Source of the DNA: Ophiobolus disseminans
Taxonomy: Eukaryota; Ascomycota; Dothideomycetes; Pleosporales; Phaeosphaeriaceae
DNA length: 64,000 bases
Direction: 5' to 3'
Assembly: GCA_010093685.1 (NCBI GenBank)
Contig: MU006223.1
Coordinates: 206,908 to 270,907 of the forward strand
Part shown: piece after piece, positions 1-11,105 of the stretch
How positions within the stretch are numbered: position 1 is the stretch's first letter
Layout of the letters: the number at the start of each line of letters is the position of its first letter
The notes under the pieces: generated by a model
Seen by the model: only the letters and a program-made list of their open reading frames with translations
What the model was told of the DNA's origin: nothing
Database searches by the model: none
Translations under genes and position numbers: made by a program

Positions 1-60
1 AACACTTCATCACTTCTCAATACCATCTACAACAATCCACTCGACGAACAATCTATCACA

Positions 61-1080
61 ATGGGTTCCATGCCAGAGACTCAAAAGGCTCCCCAGATCG
101 ACCTCGCTGGTCTTGTCCCTGCCCCAGTTACTCCTTTCAACCTAGATGGCACTGTCGACTACGCTGCTATCCAACGCCTGGGTTCGTGGCTTGGCAGTAT
201 CGATGGTGTAAAGGGCCTTGTTGTTCTCGGTCACGCTGGAGAGGGCACCTTCCTCACCCAGGAAGAACAAGTCGATGTCATCAAAGCTTTCGTCAAGTCA
301 GTCAATAACAAGATCCCGATCATCGCTGGTATCACCACGGAAGGAACCGAGGTTGCAGCACTTGAAGCTCAACGTGCCAAAGCTGCTGGCGCCCAGGCAG
401 GACTTGTGTATCCAAGCCACGGCTGGCTGCGATTCGGTTACCAAGCTGGAGTGAGTGATTTGCACCAACTGAGCCATGACAATGACTGACTGTGATCGCA
501 CTAGGCTCCTCAAGATCGCTACAAGACCATATACGAGAAGTCCGGACTTCCCCTGATCCTGTTCCAATATCCCGACAACACCAAAGCGACCTACAACCTC
601 GAGACGCTCCTAGAAATCGCCGCGCAGCCAGGTGTGATCGCCATGAAGAATGGCGTGCGCAACATGCGCCGCTGGGACGTCGAGATCCCCATCATCAAGC
701 GAGAAAACCCTGACCTCACCATTCTCACATGCCACGACGAGTATCTCCTGCACACCTGCTTCGACGTCGACGGCATGCTTGTCGGATATGGAAACATCGC
801 GCCCGAGCCACTTCTGGAGATGATTGAGGCCGGCAAGGCGCGGGACTACCCACGCGCAAGAGCGATACACGACAGGCTTCTTCCAGTCACCAGGAACGTG
901 TACCATCGAGGATCACATATGGAGGGTACGGTTGCGCTCAAGCACGGCTTGGTTGCCCGGGGCATTCTAGAGCACGCGACAGTGAGGAGCGGATTGCTGC
1001 CGCTGCAGGATGGCGCTGAGCAGGAGATTCACGCCGCTTTCAAGTCGGCGTCTCTCGGCAAGGTTACCATGAGCAAGTAG
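61..1080 (+). CDS. DapA-family (dihydrodipicolinate synthase-like) aldolase/lyase
   Basis: Two exons (61-450, 505-1080) joined across a 54-bp GT..AG intron give 321 aa, the usual length for the family. The TIM-barrel family signatures are visible: an N-terminal L-V-P-A-P-V-T-P-F motif, a G-H-A-G-E-G loop in place of the classic GTTGE loop, a tyrosine in G-L-V-Y-P and the Schiff-base lysine in I-A-M-K-N-G. Members cleave or condense pyruvate with aldehydes. In fungi many act on sugar acids or hydroxyproline-derived oxoglutarate rather than in lysine synthesis. No signal peptide, so cytosolic. The exact substrate cannot be told from sequence. Confidence 0.9.
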
Positions 1081-1143
1081 GGCTGAGCGTTTTAGGGAGG
1101 ATTCCAGCGTTTTGTTTTCTTTTCGTCTGTAGAAGTTACGAGT

Positions 1144-3351
1144 TCAATGAAGATTTGCGTTTTGAAATGGAAATATTCCCCCATAATTGGTACTTGCGCT
1201 GAACCAAAGCCCCATGTCTTCACCATCAAAAAGGTGCATAATCTCGTCGTTTGGAATAGGATTATCAGAAGATTGTTGCGCGATCCCCAGAAAATTACCT
1301 ACGCCACCTAAGTAGGCAGGGTTGATCGCATGTGGTTCGTTCATGGCGGTGTAGACCTCGGGGATGTTGTACGTGTCGTTACCACGCGGGATAGTCTCGT
1401 GCTGGAATTGCTGAGATGTGTAACGGGATACTGGGTTTTGGAATATGCCGGGCGGTATCCGTGCGGGGCGTCCATGCACAGCCTGTTGTTGTGATTGCTG
1501 ATGGTGTTGTCCAGTAGCTTCGGTATTGATATCTCCTTGAGGCGGGCGGTGCTGATGTTGTGATTCAGTCCGCAGTGTCGAGGCCAATGGATGGCCTTGC
1601 CTTGACGGAGCTCTTGACGGAGCTGTAGAGTTTCGTGCCGACCCTTCTTTAAGTCGTACGACGAGATTCTGAACAGCGACAACGCATGCTTCAGGCCAGC
1701 TGGTACCCCGAAGTGCGAGATGTTGCAGTATTTGGACACTTTTGTCCGAAAGACGTATAGCAGTATCGCGCGCAACTTGACCTTCCGTAGCGGCAAACAC
1801 AATAATGAAAATACTCATCCACACAGCCCATGTAAATGAAGGCCATACGAGTGGAGTACTTTCGTAGCCACGTTGGCCCGGCGACCCGTCAAAAGCGCCA
1901 AAGCCCGAAATGGCTTTATGAAGCGTGTTGATGATGGATCTTGAAGCTGAAATGCATCGTTGTAACGCGGCATTGTAGGCTGAGCTCTTCCTTGACTTCG
2001 CTAGGACGGACCGATGGAGAGCGAGGACGGACTCGAAACGCAGCACAAGCAGGGCGACTTGGTGTGCTTTGATTATATTATGCGTCCCTTCATCGGCGGA
2101 GAGATACTCGTCGACTGTATTCCACCATTTGGTATGTTCGGCATCCATTTCCATTGATTGCTCCGCCTCGTTATAGTCGCTTCGCATTGCGGACTTGTTT
2201 CGTGTTTCCATGATAACACCTCTGATACTGGCATGGCGGGCAAGAAATTCAAGCAGGATAAGACGATCGTCACACTCTTTCACAGTGCTGTCCGTATCAT
2301 TTTTCGAAGAGCGCAGATCGTGCTGAGTTCTACCATTCTCGGCGTCGTCGGCCTTATTGTGACGCTCGTCATGCGGAAAGCATACGTCCATCTCTTCCGA
2401 CCGGATTCCTAAGGGGGTGCCTAAGCGAATGCATATGTACCTATCGATACAATAAATTGACCAAAACAAGCGTTTTCGCAATGCGGCTTCCTTCTCAGGT
2501 GCAAACGCCATACGGTGAGGGCATCGATGCAAACCTAGTTGAAAGGTCATTCGAACTGCTAAACCTTCGAGGCGAGACGCTGCGTTATATCTGTGCATAG
2601 TAATCAAGAATAGTTGCACACTGACAAGCGCTTGAAGCGACATAATTGAGCTTTCCTCCGTAAGGACCAACTGCACACTATTGATCGCATCGTTGAATGA
2701 ATGAAACGTGAGAACCGCTGGTATAGGTTTACAAGAGGTGTTCATTTGCCGTCGATCTGCGACTGAGATTGACATGACTGAGCGTAGTATGACGTGCTGC
2801 AAAGCCTCCAATGGAGATGGTGCAGGTAATAGCATACCGGTGTGGGTGACGTGGCGCATATGATCGATCAATAAGGGAGCGTGAAGAAAAGGAAACGCAG
2901 GATGCCAATGATCGAAGTAGCTCTGGCTCCAGTCGAGTAAATCGTCGAATAAGAGTGTCGGCGTACTTGTTGTCACTTGGGGAAGATGTACCTCATTGGC
3001 TCTCCAAAGCCACTTTGATGCGCTCTTGGCGGCACCCGCAGGAATTGAATCATCTTCTCCTGGGGCTGCGTCGCTTTCGGGCGTGTCGATAGTATGTAAG
3101 TGCGGTTGGTTGGCGACCAGATTTGCTGAACGCGATGCAGGGCGATGATTTGATGGGCTGGCGCCAAATGTGACGCGGCTATGGTCCTGAGGGCTTGTAC
3201 CGTCAACACCAAACTCGCGGAGCTGCTGGCCCATGGTTTGGAGAAAAGCTCTACGCTTTCTTGCCCCTGCTACTTCGCCCGGTGTCGTGGTTGAGTCTGT
3301 GTCGTCGACGCGATCGCGACGCTTGTTCGGCGTCACATTGACTTCAGGCAT
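1144..3351 (-). CDS. Fungal-specific transcription factor domain protein without a zinc cluster
   Basis: Single-exon gene of 735 aa from the first ATG in frame (3351). The frame stays open upstream only to a GTG at 3501. The middle holds a fungal_trans (middle homology) region, recognisable by the L-L-D-W-S-Q-S-Y-F-D-H-W-H-P-A-F-P-F segment and the R-L-F-W-S-I-Y-C-I-D-R-Y segment. The C-terminal third is Gln/His/Pro-rich. No Cys6 DNA-binding motif lies in the ORF or in the roughly 300 bp upstream that I translated, so it either lacks a zinc cluster or has an unseen distant first exon. It converges on the aldolase gene with about 60 bp between them. Confidence 0.8.
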   Translation of the reverse strand: MPEVNVTPNKRRDRVDDTDSTTTPGEVAGARKRRAFLQTMGQQLREFGVDGTSPQDHSRVTFGASPSNHRPASRSANLVANQPHLHTIDTPESDAAPGEDDSIPAGAAKSASKWLWRANEVHLPQVTTSTPTLLFDDLLDWSQSYFDHWHPAFPFLHAPLLIDHMRHVTHTGMLLPAPSPLEALQHVILRSVMSISVADRRQMNTSCKPIPAVLTFHSFNDAINSVQLVLTEESSIMSLQALVSVQLFLITMHRYNAASRLEGLAVRMTFQLGLHRCPHRMAFAPEKEAALRKRLFWSIYCIDRYICIRLGTPLGIRSEEMDVCFPHDERHNKADDAENGRTQHDLRSSKNDTDSTVKECDDRLILLEFLARHASIRGVIMETRNKSAMRSDYNEAEQSMEMDAEHTKWWNTVDEYLSADEGTHNIIKAHQVALLVLRFESVLALHRSVLAKSRKSSAYNAALQRCISASRSIINTLHKAISGFGAFDGSPGQRGYESTPLVWPSFTWAVWMSIFIIVFAATEGQVARDTAIRLSDKSVQILQHLALRGTSWPEACVVAVQNLVVRLKEGSARNSTAPSRAPSRQGHPLASTLRTESQHQHRPPQGDINTEATGQHHQQSQQQAVHGRPARIPPGIFQNPVSRYTSQQFQHETIPRGNDTYNIPEVYTAMNEPHAINPAYLGGVGNFLGIAQQSSDNPIPNDEIMHLFDGEDMGLWFSASTNYGGIFPFQNANLH

Positions 3352-4150
3352 CACTCTTTGTGCTGGTTGATGACGACTGAAGTGGAGAGGATAGGCACAT
3401 AGGATAGATAGTAGGCGTTCTCTTTTGCTGGACGGTAGTGGTGGCCTGGAGGCGAAAGTTCTGGTGACGGACGCGCGAGGAAAGCGGGTTACTGTCGTCA
3501 CGCTAATTCAGCCCATTCGCCTAAGATTGCGGGGCAGGGAAGGGGCTAGCAACTCGTGATGACCGAAAATAAGTTGGAGGTGTTCAGTCCTCAATCTGTC
3601 TTTGAACATCTATAAGTTGGTGTACTGGAAAGTCCAATGCCCCTGTAGATGATATGTTGTTCCCTAGGGCAATCAGGCGTTCACTCGTATCAGCAACTGG
3701 CGTTTTCTCTGGACATATTAACAACAACAACAGTAACAACGACTTTGGGTAAGAGATGCAGTTAGTTTTTGCGACCCAAGCAATATTATTGCAATTCAAA
3801 ATGGTGCTGCTGCTGCTGCTGCTGCTCCAAGCATCGGAGAAACAGGTAGTACAATAGTCATGAAATCTTAGGATTATTCACAACACAGCTTCTTCGTCTC
3901 CAGCATCGTTCGAATATGATTGCTAGGTAGTCCAGATCTAATAGATAATATCTCTGACACCGTCGGAGCCCAGGAATCTCGGAGGCCGTGGGGCGAGATC
4001 CATGGGTGGTCTAGTCTCCTACCTAATGCACTAGCCGGGCGGGGTCATGACCACTGCGCACAAAGTCAAGTCCGACGTGCAAGCCCGCGCACAAGCATAT
4101 CACCATCTTGGAAGGCCGATCCATGGCAAGAGCGAGAGGGCCCGGATGCC
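3352..4150. other. Intergenic region between divergent transcription factors
   Basis: Divergent upstream region of the two regulators. It contains the GCT repeat and one isolated CGG-N3-CCG palindrome near 3980, without the extra CGG seen in the polyketide cluster. Nothing else is supported. Confidence 0.6.
3805..3826. repeat. GCT trinucleotide microsatellite
   Basis: About seven perfect GCT units in the intergenic DNA between two transcription factor genes. It is not inside a supported ORF. Confidence 0.9.
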
Positions 4151-5072
4151 ATGGTTAGTAAGCTGTCCTCGGTGTTTACCCTTGGCATATTCCTAACAGA
4201 GCCCAGGAAGACGCAGCTACCCATCATCCCATCGCGTGCGAGTCGTGTCGCAACAAGAAGTCCAAGGTAGGATGTAATGTAGGTACCCAAATGCATCTAT
4301 CCTGCTAAGAGGTTGCAGTGTAGCCGTGAGCTACCAGTATGTTTCCAATGCGATTCTACTGGCGCAGGCTGTCAATACCCACCGCTCAATAAACGGTGTG
4401 TTCTTACTCTTCTCAACATTGAACACATACTAACAACAATGTAGCGGAATACCCGCAGGATATCTGGCATATATTGAACAACGACTATTCGAAACGGAAG
4501 TCGTTCTCATCGAACTCCTGTCCGCAATCTACAACGCACAATCTCCAATCCAATCACAACGTTTGTCGGAGGTGGACCATCAAGTCCTGCTAGATATCAA
4601 TCAAAAGCAACCGAAATCTGCAAAGATTGAAGAATGGAAGAGTTCACCCTTGACAACAGATGAGCATAGGCGTGAGTGGTGGCTGAAAAGATTTGGGGTG
4701 TTGTCTCAGCCAACGGTGTCCCATATGGAGAGTAATTTCCAGGATGCCCCGACACCTCAAGATGCATGGCTAGATGCATCACCCATATCGGCGCATTACG
4801 ATGAAGGGCCATCGCACACAGCCATGCAGCCGACGCAATCAATACCAAGCATGCCGCAACAGTCAGCTCTCATGGCTCCATGGCAGACATATGCAGATGC
4901 TACGATGCCCTATACTGGCGGAGATCTCGATCGAATAACTGGTTTCGTTACTCCAGCGTCTATCAAAGCGAGCCAAGGTGCATCCAACGAGCCTGTGCCA
5001 ACATCCGTGGAGCCTAAAGGCCCTGCCGTACCCAATCACATAAGCGCAGAACGATTACGCAAATACTTCTGA
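4151..5072 (+). CDS. Small Zn2Cys6 transcription factor
   Basis: Model: exons 4151-4153, 4207-4266, 4319-4395 and 4445-5072, giving 255 aa. The Zn2Cys6 cluster is complete with C12, C15, C22, C29, C32 and C39, split by the 52-bp intron 4267-4318. A short helical segment follows (about residues 48-75), then an acidic and Pro/Ser-rich tail. There is no fungal_trans domain, so it is much shorter than typical regulators. The proposed start is a 3-nt first exon: the only in-frame ATG upstream of the cluster is at 4151, right before a GT donor. A longer first exon spliced from further upstream is possible. Function unknown; DNA binding is inferred from the cluster. Confidence 0.7.
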
Positions 5073-5749
5073 GAATCCTAGTAATTGTATAGTTCAACAA
5101 TCATGAATTACTGTTGAACCTGGTGCACTAGCTATGTAGTGTGAACAGTGGCGTCTCCTAGCAGGGCATTTCGTTGGAATGTACTGGAGAACCCCACAGA
5201 TATTATTGTGATACTGCTTGCACTCCACTAATACCAGCAAGAGTGGCTGGTCAGTGTTGATTCGTAAGAAAATAGGCACTTGAAGGTTTGCTAGATCAGC
5301 TGTAAGCGGTTAGTGTGTTGGTGGCGGGGCAGAATCGGATGGCGCACACCTGCCAATAACAACACCCAATGGCGGAGCATGTCTCGTAAGATGAAATGCT
5401 CGTCATGAATTGAAGACATTGTTTCTCCTTCACAACTTCTCCACCTACCTCTTCCATTTGGCTCCTGTTGTCATCGCGTTCGGTTTTCCAGGAGTCGGAT
5501 AACTCGACAAACAACCCATGGAGCTCTAAGACAACAAAAACCTGTGCGGGATTTGCGGATACGCAAAATCAAAGCTTGAAGAAAGGGCGGAACGCAAGAG
5601 ACCAAGACGATTGGACAGTGAGATTGCTGGCGTGGTACCTCGAAAAAGTACTGGCAAGCTTCACAAGCCTCCGCAAGTGCGTGCCGCATCTGAGAATGTA
5701 ACGGTTTGGGCCTTGCCCGGAACCACTCTAGTACAAGTTGGGATAGCTC
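5073..5749. other. Intergenic, no supported gene
   Basis: Only short overlapping frames without motifs, several with non-ATG starts. I see no RNA gene and no clear repeat. Confidence 0.5.
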
Positions 5750-6518
5750 ATGGTTGGTCATGTATATATGCAGCTCATCCCACCTCAGATAGCCAATGCA
5801 GCGCAGTCCTCCTCTCCTCACACCGTCACAGAGAAACCTCGCAATCGACTCCGCAAGCAGAATGAACCGCCAACTTTACCACATACTTCTGAGCCGGCAG
5901 TCGACCTATTCATCCTAGAGTACGAGTCGTATCCGACTAGCAGCGAGCCTGGCAAGGTTTTGGGCGTGTATTCCACCCTCAATTCAGTCACCTCGGGCGC
6001 TTTTGCACATGGTGCGTACACGTTCTCACGAGAAGGCTTACTTCACAGCAACGAGTACTTGAGTCTCACTGGCCGAATTAAGCTTGCACGGACCGCCGTT
6101 CAACGGACCGGTGTTAGAGCGTTTGTACCAGAGCGTAGCGACAGCCTTCACGGCGAAAGCGTCAGGCTTGACATACCACATCCGGAGCCAAACGAACGAC
6201 ACAAGTCAGGTGGTTCAAGCAGAAGAGAAGCTTATCATGCGAGACGCAGTGTTCTTGGCCGTTCGCACGGGGCCGCAGGCAGCATCTTGGATTGGGGTAT
6301 TTGCAGACAAGAGCTTAGCTTGGGGCGCATGCCTCAAGGATAAGGCAATGTGCGCTGTATCTGGGACGCTGTGCGATGAAGCAAGGACAATTGGAGACAA
6401 CAATATGCCACAAATAACTGGACGGCTGATAGGCAGCGGTCACTTCACGTGGATGGTGGACGAATGCGTGATCGATGACTCGAGGCCGACGCCTAAACAG
6501 GCCGTTCGCGACGTATAG
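5750..6518 (+). CDS. Hypothetical protein, one probable intron
   Basis: Two frames that each look coding can be joined by a GTGCGT..TTAG intron (6012-6117), giving 220 aa. The N-terminal half contains an L-E-Y-E-S-Y-P-T-S stretch followed by K-V-L-G-V-Y, a pattern I associate with uncharacterised pleosporalean proteins. The C-terminal half ends with H-F-T-W-M-V-D-E. No known domain, signal peptide or membrane segment. If the intron is wrong, the locus is a frameshifted pseudogene. The start (5750) is the first ATG in the frame and is uncertain. Confidence 0.4.
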
Positions 6519-6696
6519 CTTCACCTTCACCTTGAATTCTCCATCAATAGCTTGGAGACGGGCCTTCTGGAGACTTACTTAGTCTTGTTGGGCCGTTTGC
6601 ACATCCTCAACTTTACTGCAGCAAGATTGTCTCTCGCGATACATCTCCCCTTGAGCACCGGTACTCTCTGTACGACCACACAATCTACGGTATACA

Positions 6697-7648
6697 ATGG
6701 ACGGCCGTACGACTTACTCAAAGAAGCGCGGTGGCACTTCTTCTAGGGCGAGGCACCAACAAGTGCCCAGCAATAAGTGGTCAAAGAGCCCAAATGCGCG
6801 ATTCACGGGCCCTTACCGCTTCTTCAGCCTTTCGCGCGAGCTACGAGACATGGTATATGACGAAGTATGGCCGAAAACCGCACAGCTATGTCGCTATACA
6901 AAGCTGCGCCAGTCATCCCCTTTGATCGACATCACTGCCATGTACAGAAAGTCAACTCGTGACTGGCAGTCTGGTCATCGTATTCCTGACTGTTTCCTAG
7001 TGAGTAAGGCCTTCCTCGATGAGGCGATGAAGCAGTACTACCGGAACGTTGATTGGAAGGCGAAGATACCCGGAAGCTACTGTAAGTATGTTTTGAATAT
7101 AGACTGAGACACTAGCTAACTACAAGCTTCTACGTGCAGTCACCACACGCTTCTGGCTGACTGGTTCGGAGTTTGAAGGCGATGCCATCTTGGAAACGCA
7201 ACGGGAATTGGACGAACTTCTCAGAGGTTCTATGTACCTCAAATGGATACCCGCTTCGTACTACTCAAGATCAGTCATCGAGTTGTATAAAGCCTGGCCG
7301 ATGCATTTACCAATTTTGAAGAAATTGCATCGAGGCCTTCATGAAACGAACGGTCGCAGGACGTTGCACGTCACGTTTAGCGTTGCTCTCAATCGTGCGA
7401 AACCCAACATCGCCGTCGACTTGTCGTCATTGGAAAATATAGGCTTCAAACTCGACAAAACCGTGGTGGACGTCATCATCGCAACGAAGCAGCCGACAGA
7501 GCTTGTTGATGGATTGACTCGTTTGCTGGAAACGGAAATCAAACGACTGGGATGCGCGCCCATGATCGGCCAGCGGATTTCTGTGAAATCCGGAACTCGC
7601 TTGTCCTTTGTCTACACTTTCTGGAATATCACCGTCTCGAGATCTTGA
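6697..7648 (+). CDS. Hypothetical protein with F-box-like N-terminal motif
   Basis: Exons 6697-7081 and 7140-7648 (58-bp GTAAGT..GCAG intron) encode 297 aa. The segment F-F-S-L-S-R-E-L-R-D-M-V-Y-D near residue 45 is the degenerate F-box-like motif common in uncharacterised dothideomycete proteins. No catalytic domain is visible. It converges on the P450 gene with about 370 bp between them. Confidence 0.75.
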
Positions 7649-8016
7649 GAGAGCAGCAGATGGCAAAGGCGTGAATCTTGTGAAGTTCAAAGGTATATAT
7701 CATGTGGACAGTCACATTGACGTACGCGAAAGAACATGACGGTTGATAGATCGGCACTTCTTTTATCGTTCCATCAGACAAGGGTTATTGTCTCATCATG
7801 TTTCCATTCAAACATTCACCACTCAGATTTCGAATATGTTACATTGCTCCATTGACCAAGCTTGTACACCAGCATACCCTCAGCTATATACAGATGTGCT
7901 CATCTTCCAATACATCTTACTAGGCTCATTTGAGATACCAAGAGCCTGCATACTCACCCTGGGAGCTATCACCGAGCTTATACAGGCTCTACTTAGAGCA
8001 CACACGCGCCATCTTC
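7649..8016. other. Convergent intergenic region
   Basis: Shared 3' flank of the F-box-like gene and the P450 gene. Short frames here lack motifs; nothing else is supported. Confidence 0.5.
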
Positions 8017-9559
8017 TCACGTCACCCTCTCTGCCAGTCTACACCACAAGCTACCCTTCACCCAAAAGCCTCTCACTCGCTGGTTCTCAATCCAGCCCTC
8101 CCTCTCTTCTTCCAAAGTCCAGTCAAACCTCACCAGTAGCTTCGCTAGCAGCAATCTCATCTCCGCCCTAGCAATGTTTTTCCCGAGACAACTCCTTGGC
8201 CCATGAGAAAAGGGTCGTAACGCTTCTCCGTTTGACAGGAGAGACTTGGAGTCGTCTAGCCATCTTTCAGGCGCAAAGCGTTCCGGGTCCTCAAAGTTTG
8301 ATGGAGAGTGGTACGTCGAATAATGATTGACTCCTACGGTCGTTCCCGCAGGTACGAAAGCGCCTGCAATTTCCGCGCCGCCGTATGGTACAATGCGAGG
8401 GAGCGTGATAGCGACGGGTGGATAGATGCGCAGTGCTTCGTTGATGACAGCGTCCATGTACGTGAGGCCATGGGTGCTAGCCAAGGTAACGTCTTCTTCG
8501 CTGGCATGCGCTGCTCGAATTTCCGAAACCAGTCGCATATAGACAGGTGGGTGGGATAGAATGAGAAACAATATGCCCGAGAGCGCAGTGGCCGTTGACT
8601 CTGATCCTGCGATACTGAGGGAAAAGGCGTTGACGTGAATTTCCTGAGGACTCATGCCTTTGTCGTCATTTGCGCGGAGAATGTAGTGTAAGAAGTCGCG
8701 ATGTTCAGAACCGTTCGTTATGCGGCGTGAAACAGTCTCCATGGCCGTCCCAATATGTTTGCGCCGCTGGCCCTTTGGCATGAGAAATTGTCGGATGCCA
8801 TCAAGTCCCCAATACTTCGCCATTTGTGTAACTGTCAGTTCGCTCGCCATATCAGTGATGCTGCGCACGAATGGCGCGTATGTTCCTGCATCCAAACACC
8901 CGAAGTTTTCGCCAAAAGACATGTGTCCGATGAGGTCGAAAGACGCGAACGTGAGCCATGCGACCATGTCCACTGGACCGCGTTTAGACTGTACAGAGAG
9001 TCGGTCAAGCAATTTCTTAGCGTAGAGTTGCAGGATGGGTTCCTGTTCTCTGAGCGCAGACTCGGAGAATGCATGGCTCAGCAGTCTTCGTTGACGTGTA
9101 TGCGTTTGTCGATCCGCGACGAGAATATTCTGCGCTCCCGTGGGCGTGTGCAGACGGAAGATAGGATCTTTAGGCATCTCATCTTTTCGATGAGAGTAGA
9201 TATCGTTCCAGGCATTTGGATCCGTATAGGAGAGTTCCGTAGGAGCGACGCGGACGGTATGTCCGTATTGGACGTGGAGGCGAAGGAGCTGTATGTGCAG
9301 TTGGCCGCAATATTGGTGGTAACACCATGGGATGCGCGAGAGCGCCCAGAGTCTAGGGCCAGGAAATCTCCGGAGTGGGTGAAAGAAATGATTGTATACC
9401 AAGTAACTGGCACCGTATAGTACTCCCTGTTCAACATGTTAGAAAAGCCTTGCCTACTACTCGAGCGCAACTTACAAATACTTGTATGCTCATAAGAGCA
9501 CTCTTTAACGTATGCTGGACGTTATCTTGCGACGCATCAATAGTGGAGTCGGAGAACAT
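8017..9559 (-). CDS. Cytochrome P450 monooxygenase
   Basis: Exons 9559-9476 and 9426-8017 (49-bp intron with GTAAGT donor and TTCTAAC branch site) encode 497 aa, full length for a fungal microsomal P450. The N-terminus carries a hydrophobic anchor followed by F-H-P-L-R-R-F-P-G-P. Motifs: I-helix A-G-S-E-S-T at 301-306, E-A-L-R (358-361), P-E-R-F, and the haem loop F-S-H-G-P-R-S-C-L-G with ligand Cys441. It is divergent from the cupin gene, and their common promoter carries the cluster operator at 9897-9914. I therefore infer that it oxidises a polyketide intermediate of the 23-44 kb cluster. Substrate unknown. Confidence 0.93.
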
Positions 9560-9676
9560 GTTTTATTAGCTACACTTTAATAGTAGAAAGAAGTCGCGGG
9601 AGTAAGCCATTCTACTTCTTGCCACTCATAAAAGCAAGGCAAAACTAAAGTGTGTAAAGGATGCCGAGACATCAAA

Positions 9677-9850
9677 AGCCGTAGCACCTCGCTACCCGGG
9701 CCCCGAAGTGAGCGGCGGATAAGATCAGGGCAGAAGGAGGCGACTTCACCGAGACTTCAGATTTCAAATTTTGTTGACTTTGACCCGATGCGACATGAAT
9801 AAGCTGTGAAGCTGACCTGCCTGTACGTCCGAATACTAGTTGTACATGTG
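9677..9850. repeat. Diverged repeat copy A (related to 19980-20165)
   Basis: A stretch starting GCTACCCGGGCCCCGAAG aligns with GCTGCCCGGGCTCCGAAT at about 19989, and similarity continues to a shared GCCTGTA about 150-170 bp later. By eye the first 50 bp match at roughly three quarters of positions. It lies downstream of no intact gene and is read here as a decayed duplicate. Confidence 0.55.
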
Positions 9851-9896
9851 CGCAAAGTTCTTGGCTACCTAAGGAGAGCGAGCCGTCATGGTACCT

Positions 9897-9914
9897 TCGG
9901 CGCCCGGAAGCCGA
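9897..9914. promoter_or_regulatory. Cluster operator, copy A (P450/cupin)
   Basis: Sequence TCGGCGCCCGGAAGCCGA: CGG-N4-CGG-N3-CCG, same geometry as the copies at 37827, 40069, 43174 and 44615. It lies 338 bp upstream of the P450 ATG and 249 bp upstream of the cupin ATG. Confidence 0.7.
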
Positions 9915-10162
9915 TTGAGCCTCTCCAACGTCGGCAACAGCAAACGGTTAGCCGCACGATTTAGGAGATGACGCGCGGACAACGGTTTACTCCGAACATA
10001 TGAAAGATGTCTGAAGCGCATTTAATTGCGGCTCTTCGAATATACTCCTCAATCCCTAGCACGCTCAACGGTCGCATCAACTGCAGACTCGTGCGATCCA
10101 TTTCAGCGAATGGAACTCCACACACCATACATAACATTCATTGAACAATTTACTGCTTCAAG

Positions 10163-10901
10163 ATGAACGGCGTCGTCGACAAGGGCACGAGCAAGTATTC
10201 TCAGACACTGCACATCGGTCATGCATCGTCATCTAAGATCCCGTGGAGATATCTAGGTCAATGTATGCCGTCGTCTCCTTTCCCTCAATCTTCTCAGGAG
10301 TTGTCGTTCAATTCTTTCTAGACTTTCGAAGCATGCGCTCATAAACTTAGACAAGTACCGTATCCTCGAGGACGGAACACAAACGCAATATCGCCTCGCA
10401 GTCATTGAAAGCGAACTTCCACCCCATAGCGATGGTCCAGTGTTTCACTTCCATGAGATGCATGACGAAGGGTTTTACGTAACAGTCAGTTGGTTTTTTT
10501 CTCACTTCCACGCCACTTTTGCTGATCACATGTCTCAGAAAGGAAGAGTACGCTTCCACTCCCCCGGCCGCCCGCACCTCGACGCCAGCGCCGGCGACCT
10601 CATCACCGTGCCCATCCGGCTGCCGCATAAATTCAGTAATCCATTCAACGAGTCGGCAGTGTTTATCAATACCATCACGCCGGGGTTCTTTGTGAGGTAC
10701 TTTGAGGTGCTGGAGGAGTTGATCGGTGATGGGAAGACGCTGACGAGGGAGGTTAATATGGAAGCGCTAAGGAGGTTTGCGACGGTACCATTGACGGAAG
10801 GAATGGTAAAACAATTTGAGGGGCTGTTTGGTGACGGGAAGAGGAGTGGTGTGAATGGGCATGTGAAGAAAGCAGGGAAGGAAGAGGTGAATGGTGATTG
10901 A
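10163..10901 (+). CDS. Small cupin-domain protein (possible dioxygenase)
   Basis: Model with exons 10163-10262, 10351-10484 and 10539-10901 gives 198 aa. Cupin motif 1 is clear: H66-x-H68 followed by E73 and G74, with the glycine closing after the second intron. Motif 2 ends with L-P-H-K-F. One cupin barrel, no signal peptide. Such proteins bind Fe, Mn or Ni and include ring-cleaving dioxygenases and isomerases. The second intron (54 bp) is certain from the motif. The first intron donor could be at 10257 instead of 10263. Shares a promoter and the operator at 9897 with the P450, so probably a pathway enzyme. The reaction is not known. Confidence 0.8.
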
Positions 10902-11105
10902 GAAGTGGGTGTCATTGACAGTGTGCTTGATTTTGTGGGGATAGTTTCGACGTACTAGAATAGAAGGATGCATGATGGTTTATTTGATTAGACAGTACTG
11001 AGAACGTCAGATGTATGCATAGAATGTGAAAACTCTGTAACCTTACACTAGATCAATGAGACTTTGGAGAAACCTCAAAGATATATCTCGATGTTCATCG
11101 TGAGT

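Noticed and set aside
3970..3992. CGG-N3-CCG palindrome upstream of the small Zn2Cys6 gene
   Set aside because: Lacks the extra upstream CGG; a six-base palindrome is expected many times in 64 kb by chance.
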